A stretch of 64,000 bases of DNA from Saururus chinensis (lineage: Eukaryota; Streptophyta; Magnoliopsida; Piperales; Saururaceae), in NCBI GenBank assembly GCA_035235625.1, contig CP141149.1, positions 18,169,893-18,233,892 on the forward strand, in the 5' to 3' direction. Every line of letters begins with the position of its first letter. Position 1 is the first letter of the stretch. Below are positions 25,567-38,610 of this stretch, one piece after another. Both the position numbers and the translations under genes were made by a program. Under the pieces are notes generated by a model. It had not been told where the DNA came from, did not search any database, and worked only from the letters and a program-made list of their open reading frames with translations.

Positions 25567-27414
25567 TTAAGATTGCCATGGCTTTTCGTTTTGCATCTGC
25601 TCATAAGGTGAGGGGTCCATGCGAGGATCCAATGCAGCCATACTGAGAATGTCCCTGTGAGAGAAGGCACTTACCCCTAAAAAATCTCTAGTCAACCCTT
25701 CACTCCCAGCTGATCCCTCTTCATTCTTGTGGTGGAAAGATCTCGTCATGTTTTGGAGCAGAGAAGAGGCTGGTGCTGATTGTGAGAGGTCGGCAAGACC
25801 GGCAAAACCACCTCCAATGTCTTCACGTGAAGAGAGACCCAGGCCAAATCCAGTTGTGATGGAAATAGGATTGTTTTCCATGAAACTCATGTGACCTCGC
25901 TGAGAATCAAGCATATAGGAAGAGGAAGCAGATGGGCTGCTCACAGCTGCACCCATTTGAGCTGCTTTTTGGAGCAAAGCTGTAGCAGACATGTGTGGGG
26001 AAGCTGTGGGATGGTAGAAGGGGAAGGTGGTCTTGTTGTTGTCCTGAGACACTTGATTAGGCTGAGATCTGGACATCACATTGTCTAATCTTGTGGAGAA
26101 GATTGAGGATGAAAGATCAAGGTGGTTTAAAGTGGGATCTGGTCCTGTCTGGCCTGATACAGCTCCTAGCCAAGGTGGTACAGCTGATCTATAGCTGAAA
26201 TGTTGTTGCTGGTCTCTTTGTACACAGCTACCATCGTCCTGATCTGCAGCTCTTATGACGTGAGGAAATTGAGTTTGGAGATTTTCCAGAGTGGCTGAAT
26301 AGGAAGCTGCTTGATGATCAGAAGAGAGAAGAGGGCTTGTTAGAGTACTGTTGGCTGTGATGACCCTAGCACTCTCTTCTGCCAATTTATCACAGAAGGC
26401 TCTGTGAGTGATGAAGCTATCCCTCCTGCAAAACACAAAAGAGGACAGAAAGCCCAAAAAGAGAGGATCAAAAAACAAAGCATTACAAAAAGAACCAGTG
26501 CTCAAAAAGCTCACAACAATCCAAAAAGGAGAGAAATGCCAAATGGCAAGACCCATACTTCAAGTTCAGGACAATTGTAAACTGTAGTGTTCATCTAGTG
26601 TTCTTTCTATATTTATCTCTTCCTCTTCAATGGGTTAATTGAATTCTTAAGAGGAGTTTCTATGTATGTTGAGGTTTCCCTCTTCTGTATATGAGTAATT
26701 TCTAGTTCATGTCATTCTGGATTGGGTTACCTTGAGAAGAGGGTTCCACAGTCACATCTGTACTCTTTAGTGCCACAAGTCTTGGAGTGAGCCTTCCAGT
26801 CCGACTGAACTGCATACTTCTTGGAGCATTTCTCACATTTCCACTTCTTCTCCCCATGCTTTCTGCAGAAGTGCTTCTTGATGCCAGTGAGGTCCCCAAG
26901 GGCCCTTGAAGGGTCATGATGCACGCAGGAAGGCTCCGGGCACACGTACACTTTCTTCCTCACTTCTTGGCTTGTTCTCTGCTTCAGCTTCCATGGCAAA
27001 TTGTGGCCTCTCCTGTGCAGCTGGAGGTTTTGATCCCTCTGGAACCCTTTGTTGCAGATCTCACACATAAACCTGTTGGTGGCCATGAGGGTCTTGGGGG
27101 ACAAGGCTATGACTTCCGCATCTGGGTCTGGTACAAAAACCAATATGGCAACAAGTGCCCACATGATTTTTTTGGTAGGAGAAGATCAACAAAATTAGAT
27201 TCATAGCGAACAGATGTAAGGAACCTGGATTTCCTGGAAGGTTTCTCTTTTTCCTTGCTGGTGGCGGATTTGGAGAAGCAAAGGACTGGTGATAGATGCT
27301 GCTATTCTCGGTTCTGTTGCCTGAAGATGCACTGGCCTCACCTGATGCAGAAGTCAAGTTGGACATGTTTTCTTCAGCAGCTGTGTGTTGTTGAGGTGCC
27401 AAGCCCTTCATCAT
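25567..27414 (-). CDS. IDD: INDETERMINATE DOMAIN C2H2 zinc-finger transcription factor, 481 aa
   Basis: Plant-specific nuclear transcription factor. Three coding exons on the minus strand: 27414-27225, 27127-26731, 26425-25567; total 1446 nt. Residues 53-57 hold a KKRN basic patch, followed by NPDPDAEVIALSPKTLMATN and the ID domain: a first C2H2 finger from C85 (FMCEICNKGFQRDQNLQLH), a second C2H2 finger from about residue 127 (YVCPEPSC...CRKH), then two C2HC fingers (KWKCEKCSKKYAVQSDWKAH and RCDCGTLFSRRDSFITHR). The C-terminal half has the family motifs MSATALLQKAAQMG and TRDFLG. The MMKG start, MSNLTSASGEAS block and PYEQMQNEKPWQS tail point to the IDD7/IDD11 branch. The family is known to partner with DELLA and SHR/SCR GRAS proteins. 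It looks intact; a regulatory role specific to this member is not visible. Confidence 0.96.
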
Positions 27415-29149
27415 CAGCTAAGGGGTAATTTGACTGGGCGGAGCTTTTAGGGTTTTAGAACAGCATCAAAGAGATATAGAGAAGTTTAATATACAGGTGC
27501 AAGTGGAAGAAGTGATCTTTTTTTTGTGCTAAAATAGAAGTGATCTAGTTTTTTTTCTTCTGATAATAATTGATCTGGTTGATCTCAAGAGACACAAGGA
27601 ACCCGTGAAGGAAGAAGGCAACAGAAGACCATCATTACACACTATCCTTCCTTTTACTAGGATCAAAGAATTAAAAATAGTAAAAAACTGTGGAATTGAT
27701 GATAGAATCAGCACCAAAGTCACAGGATCCTGAATTTCATCTGCAGCCTGGAGCAAAACCCATCCCCTTCTCAGACAGGCATATGATGATCCATCACCAC
27801 ATCTGATGCAACACAAGAGAAAAAAGCAAGAGAGACCTTCATAACATACTCACAGTAGAGGTCCAAACTTGATCAAAATTTTCAGCATCTTCTCTAAGCA
27901 CGGATGTTTGCCAATAATTGTAACTACAGGTTACAGAAGACCCATCACGTAGATATTGCAAAGGAAGACATCTCTAACGCATAGTTTTATATGTGAAAAG
28001 ACAGAAAAGAAAATGAAAGGTATGGAGGGGAAATTGCTGCAAAAGGGTGTGGGGATGTGGATGAGGGATCCTTGTGCAATCGTCCACCCATTCAAAGCCC
28101 ACGCCCAGCAGGATGCTCCTTCTGACGTAACACTTTCTGTCTTTTCCTGTGTTTGCTTACACTAACCCAGAAAATTCTCACCTCACTCAATGTGTCCATT
28201 CTCTCTCAGCCTAATATGTCTGCTTCTTCATGAACAGTTGTTATTCACTGTTCTTCACGGCTGGTATACTAATGACTGCACTTTCTCTTAAAAGGTTTAA
28301 AAGCTGATCAAGTGAGTATTAACAGCTTGATTTACTTTGCTGGGCATGGTGAAAACTCTGAAAAGCAGCTGTTCTTCAGCTTTCCTCATTCACACTAGCA
28401 TGATTGGTTCACTGATTGAGCTCACTGCACACATGCAAGTTCTTTTGGATAAAAATTGCTTTTGTTAGTTCTGTCATTTGTTTTATGTTTCCTCTTTTAG
28501 ATTGATTCAAATTTAAACACTGTTTTTGATGCTCTAAACTGAATGATCAAGAGTAACTAGGCACAGCAATTTACCGAGGTGCAATCGTTGTCATTGTTGG
28601 CCTGGTTGGATTTGAAGATTCTACACTCACGTGAACTGGGCCCACATCAGCTCATGATCACAGTCCGTTGCCATCAGTAGGAAGACGACTGCAGATTACT
28701 AAGCATTTTTATTTGGCATCTTTATCTGTCAAAATTATCTCACAAAGTTATATTTTTTAATTATTGGTTAGAAAATGGGTACACACTAAAGTTACAGTAC
28801 TTCGTAGCTAGCTGGAGCCCTGGCCCTTAGATCAGAGTATTGAAGATTTAGCACTGGGTAGATTTCTCCTGTTGGTTATGCTCTCTTTTAAAAAAAAGTT
28901 GCACAAAATAGGTTGGAGCAGAAGCGTGAGATCCGAATCGCCAACCTCAAATTATTGAGGAAAAACACTTCTTAATTGTGATTATGATTAAATATTTTTA
29001 TTACTCAGTTAATATGAGTATAATCAAGCAGACCCACAAGTTGCAGTTTTACCGAAACTGCCCAAGTCTATTGGTTTGCCCAGTTCTAATTAAGTAGTTA
29101 GTTAATTAATAAAAAGAAATTGAGCAGTTCAAGGGCATGTGAATTACAC
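27415..29149. other. Upstream leader and promoter region of the IDD gene
   Basis: On the minus strand this is the 5' UTR and promoter of the IDD gene. It is relatively rich in CT/GA tracts near 27530-27960. Small ORFs here show no recognisable protein. No transposon was seen. Confidence 0.4.
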
Positions 29150-30130
29150 TCAAGTGTCAAGAAAATAACAAAAGAAAATGTGTTTTTTTGTCATTGTCTG
29201 CATTTTAATATGCTATTTATTTACTTATTCCCATACGGGCTTGGAATATATGCGATCCCAACTCATCATACGCGGTTTTGACGTTAAAATTAATCAATGC
29301 TTGCAATGGATTGTGACATGATCATATTGTGGAAAGACAAACTGGTAGTCTCTAGGCTTTCTGATGTCCGTGTTTTGGAGGTAAATTGTCGAAGGCATGA
29401 TTTTTGTCTCTTTGGTTTAAAAGGAAAAAGAACTTTCGAGGGCGTGTTAATAAATTTGTAGAAGTGATCATTTTTTAGGAAAAAGCTCATATGAGTCCCA
29501 ACTTGTTCGGAGGCATGTTCAACCAGGAGGTGGGAGGTTATTCAAACCGGCTTACAGTCACGCAAGCCTAGGGGTACATATTAACGAGACTCTTTTTACA
29601 AAGTGCTTCAAGTAGGATCAATTTAAACAGAACTAATTAGTTTTTTCACTTTTCATTTTGACATTAGTACCCAAAAAGTAAAGAACAATGATCTGTAAGA
29701 TCACTCTCTCTCTCTCTTTTCTGTTGAGCTTGATCTTATTGCTACTAAATCTTTCTAAAACAAATTATGGCTTTTGTTGTACATTCAGCTCCTTGAGGTA
29801 GTATTTTATAAATAAAAGGCCTGAAGACAGCTAGCTTTCTTAGAATCATCCGTGTATATTCAGCATTTGTAGGTGCACATGGAGCCCAAAATAAAGCAGC
29901 TCGCTCAAATGCACAATTTTATGTAAAACGAGCTTATGGGCTTGTAGGATAGGGGGGAAGTAAACCATCAAAAGCCATAGGGTGCCATGATTTTTAGAAC
30001 ATTGCTTCAATTATCAATAATACTAAGACTTTTCCGGAGCTAGTTTTTGTAGCTTACTAATTCGAATCTACATTCAGCTCAGAACCAGTACCAAACTGTT
30101 CTTTTCCTTTTTGCACTAGTGATTTTGCAC
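29150..30130 (-). repeat. TBC 3' flank, copy A of a segmental duplication
   Basis: This block matches 37040-38690 in the same orientation. Landmarks in order are GCATTTTAATATGCT with TTACTTATTCCCATA; CTTTTGTTGTACA; GAAGGTGCACAT-type sequence; GAGCTAGTTTTTGTAGCTT; and CTTTTTGCACTAGTGATTTTG. It lies directly downstream of the TBC stop codon. Confidence 0.65.
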
Positions 30131-30159
30131 CATCCCAAAAGGCAGCCCAGTGGCTTATA

Positions 30160-33100
30160 TTAATCAATGAATCTCAAAAAATTAAGCCGTTGCAATTGCT
30201 GATCTAGCTCTTTTATCACCGTCGATTCCTGCTTTCTTCTCTTCTTGGCAATAGCATTGGTCGGAATGGAACCAATCTTATCAAATGCCACCTGCGATTT
30301 CAGTAAACAATGGGTTATAGTCCACTTTACATAGTCACGGCTACCTTGAGGATTAAAAAAATATATATATCATGTACATGTTTGACTTAAAGGTTGGCCA
30401 TTTATATTCACCTAAAAAGACGTGTTTAGAGTTCTTTTATAGGTGGAAAATGCAGGAAGAGTTCAACGAGATTAAACATTCATCCAATTGATAGTAAGGG
30501 AATGGACCAGTCAAATTAACTGGCCCTCCAATTATATGCCAGGGAGGGTATCCAAATGGACTAGCTAATCCTAGCTTTGAATACCAAGCCAAACCAAAAT
30601 CATATAATTTCTCGAAAGTATAGCAAGTGTTTCTTACAGTCATCAATTGGTCAGGGTCATACAAATGATCTGTAGCTGCCTGCAAGATACTGATCACTTC
30701 GCCAATCTGCTGAGTAACTAGCAACTGTTCTTCCTTCGTCTGCAATTACGGATACTAAAGCTTATCTTTCTTCAGAAAATAGGCAATTTCAGTTCGGACA
30801 AAATCCTATATACCAACTTAAGCTATATACTACAAGAAAGAAGAAAGGTATTAGATGATATATGAACTACTAACCTTGAAAATTGCCAAGGCAACCTGAA
30901 ACAAAATTTGGGCCCCCTCATTGAAAAGAACATCCCAAACACGCAGGGTTGTCTAAAGATATGTTACATAGAACCAGAATATTAGTCACAGGACAAGATA
31001 AACAAATTGCGCAGAAGTCAAGTTATTGTTTATCAAACATAGAAACAAGCGAACACAAGTATTTGATCCTTGATTCTGAGAACAGGCAATGTAACTCAAG
31101 GTTCCATTTAAGTCAAGATCTGTATCCGATATTAACGTTTTTTACACAAGAGATCAATGTACACCTCGTACAATTAGACAAAAGCTGAGATGAGACAACA
31201 GTAAAAAATCAAACCCAAAAGATTGTGTGGGGCATTTTCATCACAGTTCTTTCTGACTACACAAGTAAAAAGTCAAACCCAAAAGATTGTGTGGGGCATT
31301 TTCATCACAGTTCTTTCTGGCTACACAAGCACCTTAGATCCCATTTTGTCTAATGAGGCTGATAAAGGTCTATGTTAATTTAATAAATTACATAGCCAGG
31401 TCACAGAGCAGCTGAAGTTTTCCAATCGTACTTGCTCAGTCTCCATTAAAACTATATTCAAATTTTCAATTACTACTAAAAGAAAAGCAATTCTTTTAAG
31501 AAAAATGTAGTCATATCCTCCAAAAGCAGTTCATTTATTACTGAAGTTACCAACATATTAACCGTTTTGGTGTGGGAGGAGCACAGGTATGACAAAGATA
31601 TCTTACCTCAGAAGGCAAGCTCTTGGAGAAGAGACACAAGAACCACTCAGTAGTAACAAGAGAAACATCAAACCCCAAAGCTTCAAGATGAAAAGCTATT
31701 CTGCAAGTTTCTTTAATCTAAAATAGTAAAAAACAGGAAAAGAATATAGGCCATCCCAATTAACCCACATTGAATTAGATTACAAAACCAGAGCATAATG
31801 GAAACAATACCTCGGGCACTTCCTAACAAGCAAATCCTTAAACACCCTCTGCTCAAGATGGCAGCCTGACAGGTTATCAGTATAGCAATCATCTGCCAAA
31901 ACATCCTCCAGTAGAACAGCAAGCATCCAAAAGGCATTTTCCTCAGTTTCCATCACCAGCAGAAGCAAGGCTGCCACATAATTTAAACCCTGTACCATAT
32001 GTCAATTTCGAACAAGTTTCAAATAAAAAAAGTGAATCCTACTCTGGGCACTATTTCAAGACGTTCCATAAATGAGCCGCTTCAAACAGGTCTTATTGCT
32101 ATTGATTTGATGATTCCTATAGGACGAGGTCTGATGCTATGCCTATTACATATAATGAAAAGAATAAACCAACACTTTCTATACATATAATGGCAGTAGA
32201 GTACCTGACAGTACCCAACATTTGAATCTCGAAAAGAGTATCCAGCGAGAATGCGCCTTAAAGATGCTTGACTTTCGGGTGAGTCCAATTGCGGATGGCC
32301 TGGGAAAGTCCGAGGCAAATCCTGCGTATTTAACAGAGAACAAAGCCAAGGAATGTTCAAAGACCTAAAAGGTTGGACAAAAAGTCACAATTAGAAGAAT
32401 GAAAATGAATTTCCTGGCAATTGACAGCATTATTCATGTTAGATTGAAGGGAAGAAATTGTTAAGAATTGAAAACGGTTATAATGTTCAGTGGCATCATC
32501 AGTGCTTGCATGTAGACAAGGATTAGATAGAAGATCTACTGGACAATGTTAACATTACAATGAAAGCTCGATTACTCAGCAAAGATGAGATAGTTGGTTC
32601 ACGCATTTGACCCTCCCAACCAGAAACTGGGTGGTACCACAGGAAATAACCCTTCTATGTTCTAACCAAATGTACGTAAAGACTCAAGTTGCATCCTTGC
32701 CTAGGTTTTCAGGCTGTGATCCCATGTTTCCTAAGGTTGCTAAATCTACAAGCCATAAAATTTATGGATAGTAATGATCAATTGATCAAAAAAATTACCT
32801 GTAAATGACTAATTGCCAGCTGGTAAAAGAGAGGGACGAAGCTTAAATAAAGCTATTTATCAACAAGTAACTGACAGGAATACAGAGTTGCTATCTTATA
32901 ATTCAAAGATAAGCTGTGTGATTAATGATGATAGGATAAATGTAAGAGAAGAAAATTTTACGTGATCAATCTGCCGGGTAGCAGGGGTGACTTTCCCCTC
33001 CACGGCCTTGGTCAAGTCATCATAATAACTCTCTGGGACGGTGGATCTCTTCTTAGAAGCCCCAGAAACAGAGAGCCACACCTTGGGCCGTAAAGCAGGT

Positions 33101-33444
33101 GGAATTCCCTTCCTGATGAGCTTTCTCAAAGCAAATGTGCTAGTAAACGTGCTTGCAATCGCCGACAATTTAAGCGAAGAAGAGACAGAAAACGTGTCAG
33201 AAATGGAGGACATGGGAGATTGCAGATACCAATCGGCACCCTTGCTGGACTCCATGTCAGACCAAACTCTGCCCTGCTGTCTCACCCTTTCTCTCACCTC
33301 ATTTAGCACATTAACATCTTCAACATTCCCCTCGACAGTGAAACCATAAAGATCCTGGAACTGAACCACACCAAGATTGGCTCTTGTAGAGAAATGGTTG
33401 GAGTTGGCAGAGTCCTGGCTTCGGCTCTGCAAGTCATGAAACAT
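30160..33444 (-). CDS. TBC-domain Rab GTPase-activating protein, 394 aa
   Basis: RabGAP of the TBC (Tre-2/Bub2/Cdc16) family that speeds GTP hydrolysis by Rab GTPases in membrane traffic. Seven coding exons on the minus strand: 33444-32962, 32321-32205, 31989-31811, 31700-31607, 30952-30875, 30739-30638, 30291-30160. The TBC core starts at [15 protein letters not shown]. The arginine finger lies in [12 protein letters not shown] and the glutamine finger in [48 protein letters not shown] and [19 protein letters not shown] follow. The sequence, including [21 protein letters not shown] near the N-terminus, resembles Arabidopsis At3g07890 (recalled, not searched). The frame stays open upstream to a GTG at 33474 but the first in-frame ATG is at 33444. 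Both catalytic fingers are kept, so it should be active. Confidence 0.94.
31201..31328. repeat. 64-bp tandem duplication in TBC intron 4
   Basis: A unit containing CAAACCCAAAAGATTGTGTG and GGGGCATTTTCATCACAG occurs twice back to back, at 31201-31264 and 31265-31328, with only two or three differences. It is intronic, with no splice effect expected. Confidence 0.9.
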
Positions 33445-33568
33445 GCCTCTGCACTCTACAATGAAACTCTCCACCTTAGCAAAGCAGGAAGAAGAGGAGA
33501 AAATGGGCGTATAGCAAGAATTTGGAAAATACTGCCCCCCTGCAATATTTGCCCACTACATGAGACAG

Positions 33569-35790
33569 CATGGAAGTTCGTAATGGTATTGATGGCTGTA
33601 TTGATAGCCACTAATACAGGTCTGTGCCGATGAGACAGGCCAGATACCTCTGATACACATAAAAATTTATTAAAGTTAACAAAATATCATTATATCAATT
33701 TTTGAAGAGCATAATAAGACATGGGTATCATTGTAAATGAACATAGAGCCGCAATCAATAAGTAACTTACACATACTAGTTAACAACAAGAATACCACCA
33801 ATATTATCAACAAGTTCAAAGCATGATATATATGGTAGTAGAATTTAACTATTTACAAATGAAATGTTATCAATTTCATAATAGAATACTACAACATCAA
33901 TTCTTATAAAAAAAATACCAAAACATCAATGCAAGAGTTAATATAAACATTACAACACTTAAAAGATAGAACTCATAGTGTTTTCATCCAAATCTGCAAA
34001 ATGAATATATCCTTGATAAGGATAAAGTGTAGAACTAAGGCAAAGTAAAACTATTCAAACTCAACATATACTCTCTCCCTCATTTGAACTCCTTTCTTCC
34101 AAACTACATATAATCAATGAGTATGTATGGTTTCAGCTATCTATGGCTGCGAAAAATATCTAGAGTGACAATTTCTTAGAAAGAGATCTGTATGCCAGAT
34201 TCCTAGCACAATAATCACGGTAAATTTTTAGTATTTAATTTAGAAATGTAAATAAAAAACACCTTTTAATCAGGTCAAAAAAATGATCAAAGCTAAAGAT
34301 GATATGCTCGTAGTGCAACTGTGATGAAACAAGAATATCTGATTTATGTGCCAAATGATACTAAGTCCTCCAAACATACAGTTAAACAAATCGAGATCAT
34401 TCCTTCCAACTAGAGGTAATTTGACCTGGGATCAGACCTTTTACTCCATCCTGAAGGCAGAGAAGGATAAGGGGTAGTCATGCCAAATAATTGGCTAAAT
34501 ATGAAGAAAAAAAATCCTTCCAAAAATACAAGGTCCCAATCGCTGCAGGCCACATAGTAACACATTTTGTAGATGCTTAGAAGCAGTTATATAGATGAAC
34601 AGATATATTTACTAATTTAAAAGACGCTATTAACACAATTTGGTGACCTTTCTGTAAATTAGCTGCTAAGGTACAAGTCAAAAATTAAAAATGTTCACGA
34701 ACTAAAAGTTAAGAAAGAATCACTGACGGCCAAAAGCGGTACATTAAGGACAGAATCACTAATAAGTTATAGATTTATCTTCTTTTGCATTGTATTCATC
34801 AGCACCATTGATCCATGATAAAGAATTTTTCTGTGTAAGTAATAGAATATACAAACAGATCATTATAAATCAGAGATCAAAACATGTTTTTCTATTTGAT
34901 AGATATTACATGGGTACAAACTTTCAGCTAAAGAAGAAAATTTATAAAAATTGGCATATCGAATTCACCACCACATAAAAATATAAAATTTGCCCACTGT
35001 GGTTTCGATCAGTAATTCTAAAAGATGAATGATCATGATAACTGCATATAATGCTACATAATGTAGCCCGAGTAAGAGGTAAAAAATCTGATTGAAGAGG
35101 CACATGTCAATGATGACTCATAAATGAAAAATTACTGACAGGCCCCTCAATTCTTAAGGCAATCAAGAACACAATAAACAAGAAAAGATATAACACCACC
35201 TCTTCAATTCTACTAATTTCAGATACTATTTCTTGCTCACCTACCAATTCTAGGCACTCTAACATTTAAGAGTTGCTACAAAGTGCAATCCTTCAAAGGA
35301 AAAGGAAAAAAACCACCCTTTAGATTCCCCTACGAAGAACACATTCCATTTGGAACATTTGAGTAAAATCTGAAATTGCAAAAAAAGACAGAAATTGCCC
35401 ATCTTAGGCACAAATCCTACTTTACCTTGATGTTAACACACAAGCACAAATGCTAGTTGGTTTTGAGGTCAAAATGACTTAAGCTTAAAAGCATACTACA
35501 AGAAGGGCAGGTACAAGAGGAACTAGGGAAGATGTTTCAAATCTGGATCTGGAAACAGTTTTTCTGATAAGGAACTGAGGGAACCAAAGGGTCGAGCTGG
35601 TGGGAAGAAGAAGAAGAGGACGACGACGAAGGAGAGTATCCATGCGTATCGAAGTGCGATACCTTACCATCGATACCCGACGACTATCCGCAAAACATGT
35701 GGACTTAGCGCCATCGTGCGACGTGCGTCGGTAGTAATTCGTATCTGACGTACTCATACGTACGACCGACACGACCGTCCTATTACGCAT
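33569..35790 (-). mobile_element. CATGGAAGG-family DNA element (copy 3), right end uncertain
   Basis: It begins CATGGAAGTTCGTAATGG. The next 150 bp follow the same order of blocks as copy 1: a GTATTGATGGCTGTATTG-type block, ATACACATAAAAATTTATT, ATATCATTATA and GAGCATAATAAGAC. Near 35636-35790 a CG-rich stretch with GTATCG, CATCGATACC and ACGACCGTCC motifs ending GCATG could be its decayed far end. No target duplication was confirmed. It starts 125 bp upstream of the TBC start codon, so it may contribute promoter or leader sequence to that gene. Confidence 0.45.
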
Positions 35791-36669
35791 GCCATTAGTA
35801 GGGACTACGGGAAGATGACTTTAGTTTACTAGCTTTTTTTTTTGTTATTTATAAGAAAAAAACGTAAGTTAAGTCAACATGAGAAAATTTTCTTAAGTTG
35901 ATTTTTAAAAATATAGTTGTTAAGAGTAAAAGAAAAATAAAAAGAGTATAGTAACTTAAGTTTGGATCACATTTGCATATCTGGACCCTTTTCATTGTGA
36001 TATTTTAATCTCACCATTAAATCAACAATTGAGATTATATTTTCTAATTTAAATCTCTAGAATTGTAAGATAGGTGTTAAAACAATTAAAATTTAAAGAT
36101 CTCCTTTAAATTTAGGGGTTACCAAATATAGGATCATTACAATACTAGGAGTCACTACAATATATGAGGCTTATCTATTTAATTGTATCAAATGTAAATT
36201 ATTGATAGGGTTCAAACTTTAATCAGCCTTGATGAGCAAACCTGCTCATCAAAATTGGCCCAAAATATATCATTCACATACCTCAATGATTTGTCACTTA
36301 TCCCTCTTTGTCTCATACCCATATTTACTAGTGGCCCACTAATATGGACCCTTTAAAAAATTAATTTGAGATAAAGTTTCTAGGGTTAACTTGAGAGTAT
36401 CACCTCTCTATTTATAAGCATCAAAATTATCTCTAAAGTTATGTATTATGACTATCGGTTAGGGTTCTATTATTATAAGCGCAGGCACAGGCTATTCCCA
36501 TATGGATAGAAGAAATTGGGAGCACAATATGATGCTCTAAAATAAGGATTACCTTGTTGAGGTCATACATATTCGAACACCTTTGTTAAAAAAAAAAATT
36601 ATGCCATTTTATGCAAAAGCCCAAAAGGTCCATAAGGCAATATACTGATCAAACTCATACATTTTGAAT
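35791..36669. other. AT-rich intergenic DNA
   Basis: Low-GC sequence with no ORF, RNA gene or bounded repeat that I could support. Confidence 0.4.
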
Positions 36670-36976
36670 AATACTTTCTGTGTCCTAAATTAATAGCTCC
36701 TTTTTTTGTAAGAAAGTTTATTCTATATTAATATTAATAGGTCCATTTTGTTAAAGTTAAGTAATTGGGTACTTAAAAAAGAGTATCATATAGCTCATTT
36801 TTTTGCAAGAAAGTTTGTTCTATATTAATATTAATAAGTCCATTTTGTTAAAGTTAAGTAATTGGGTACTTAAAAAAGAGTATCATGAGTTTATTTTTCT
36901 TTTTCTTAAGTTTGACTATTTAATAAAAACCTTATTTTTTTAGATGTAACTATTAATATGGACGGATGGAGTATTT
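36670..36976. mobile_element. Stowaway-like MITE with an internal tandem duplication
   Basis: The left end reads ATACTTTCTGTGTCCTAAAT and the right end ACTATTAATATGGACGGATGGAGTAT, which together fit the plant MITE class with GGACGGAGGGAGTA-type ends. Inside, a block of about 95-100 bp (AAAGTTAAGTAATTGGG and ACTTAAAAAAGAGTATCAT) is present twice in tandem. Non-coding. Confidence 0.6.
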
Positions 36977-37477
36977 CCATTAAAAAAGACCAATTCTACA
37001 CTGAGGAATCGGCTTTTCCTTGTGCCCTGTTAAATTGGAGCTTCAGGAAAATCACAAATAAAAATATTTTTTTACCATTTTTTGCATTTTAATATGCTGG
37101 TCATTTACTTATTCCCATATGGGGGCTCTCGAAAGATATGCGCTCCCACTCGCGGTTTCGACAATAGAAGTAGAAAATGTTTGCATAGATTATGACATAA
37201 TAATAATGTGGAATGTCAAGATTACACTGTCCAGGCTTGCTTTATGTAGATAAATCATACGCCGGTGTCATTTTTAGTTGCCTTCTTTGGTCTAAAGAAC
37301 AAGGCAAAAAACACGGTGTTTTGGACTACAAGCAAGACCATTTCATTCTATGGGTGCTGTGATCTGTCTGAACTCTAATTTTTATTTTAGGTAATTTTTT
37401 TATTGCTATCAACTCTTCTTAGAACAAGCAATGACTTTTGTTGTACACTAAAGATTTAGCTCTTTGAAAGGTAATAT

Positions 37478-37690
37478 ATTATACTCTCTTCGTCATAAAT
37501 TAATAGTTCCATTTGGTAAAAAAAATTATTTTATATTAATAATTCTATTTTGTTAAATTTATGTTGTTGAGTATTTAAAAAAAATTATCATAAGTTTATT
37601 TTCCTTTTTTCTTATATGTAGATTTTACCATTCAATAAACACCACTATTTTTTCAAATATAGCCATTAAATATAAGACATAGGTAGTATA
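37478..37690. mobile_element. Stowaway-like MITE in duplication copy B
   Basis: It starts ATACTCTCTTCGTCATAAATTAATAG and ends near CCATTAAATATAAGACATAG, with the internal GTTGAGTATTTAAAAAAAAT and ATCATAAGTTTATTTT blocks shared with the MITE at 36670. It is absent from copy A of the duplication, which dates its insertion after the duplication. Confidence 0.55.
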
Positions 37691-38216
37691 TAGAAGGCCA
37701 TTTAGGTGGGTACAATTTAACATTTAATGCACATTGTCAATGAGCAGTAAATTAATAGTGTTCATCACATATATGAAGGTGCACATATGTTGCACACACT
37801 TGTGTGAATGCATTATGGAGTCCCTGCACAAGTGTGTATAACGCATATGTATCCCATATGTCAAGACCATTGCTACTTGTTGTTACATGACAACATGGGA
37901 CTTCAAGATGAAGCAGCTAGCTAAAATAAGTTACTTTACACAAATACTGACTAATGAGTTTTTTGATTGGGCAAATCAAGCAACTGCGAAGATTTCTTGT
38001 ATAACAAAAAACAAAAAAGAATTGAAGATTTCTTTGAAACCTATTAAAAGCCTAAGTAGGGTTGCCATATTTTTTACAAAATTATTTGAATAATGCAATA
38101 GATTATTATGCTTTTTCGGAAATAGTTAATGTAGCTTTCAGCATCATCTGTAACCAAACATATATGGACTTTCTGCTTAAAATAAATAAACAACTTTTTT
38201 CTTAAGACGTAAATGT

Positions 38217-38610
38217 TAGGGCTGCACTCAAAACCTAGACCCAACTCAACCTTAGAGAACATATTAAGATTGACTTCCATCAAGTATGATCGGGTCCTAT
38301 CTCTTATTGGGTTGGGATGCGAGAAAAAAACCCAGTATTTCTCGAGTTAGGTCTAGAAGTGAAAAACCCTAAAACCAACTCAACCCAACCGAAATTCATA
38401 ATTAACCTACATAACCTTATTTATCAGGGGTGGTACATATTTTTTTAATTATCATAGATAAAACTGACCCAATATAATGTTGGTTATTATCTCTATTTGG
38501 GTCGGTTCAAAGGAATTTAGTTCCTATCTCGAGTTAGGTAAGGTTTAAGAAACTCAATGCCTATCTCGAGTCGGGTCAGGTTTTAGAGAATCCAACCCAA
38601 ATGCAGCCTA
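38217..38610. mobile_element. hAT-like non-autonomous element, about 394 bp
   Basis: Left end TAGGGCTGCACTC and right end CCAAATGCAGCCTA form short inverted repeats. The subterminal parts carry repeated GGGTTGGG, GGGTCGG and CAACCCAA motifs in both orientations. The flanking 8-mers do not match, so the target duplication is decayed. It is absent from copy A of the flank duplication. Confidence 0.6.

Noticed and set aside
33445-33474. TBC start at 33474
   Set aside because: The codon there is GTG. The first in-frame ATG is at 33444 and matches the expected N-terminal length of the family.
38217-38610. Target duplication for the 394-bp hAT-like element
   Set aside because: The flanking 8-mers GTAAATGT and ATCAACAT do not match, so no duplication is claimed.
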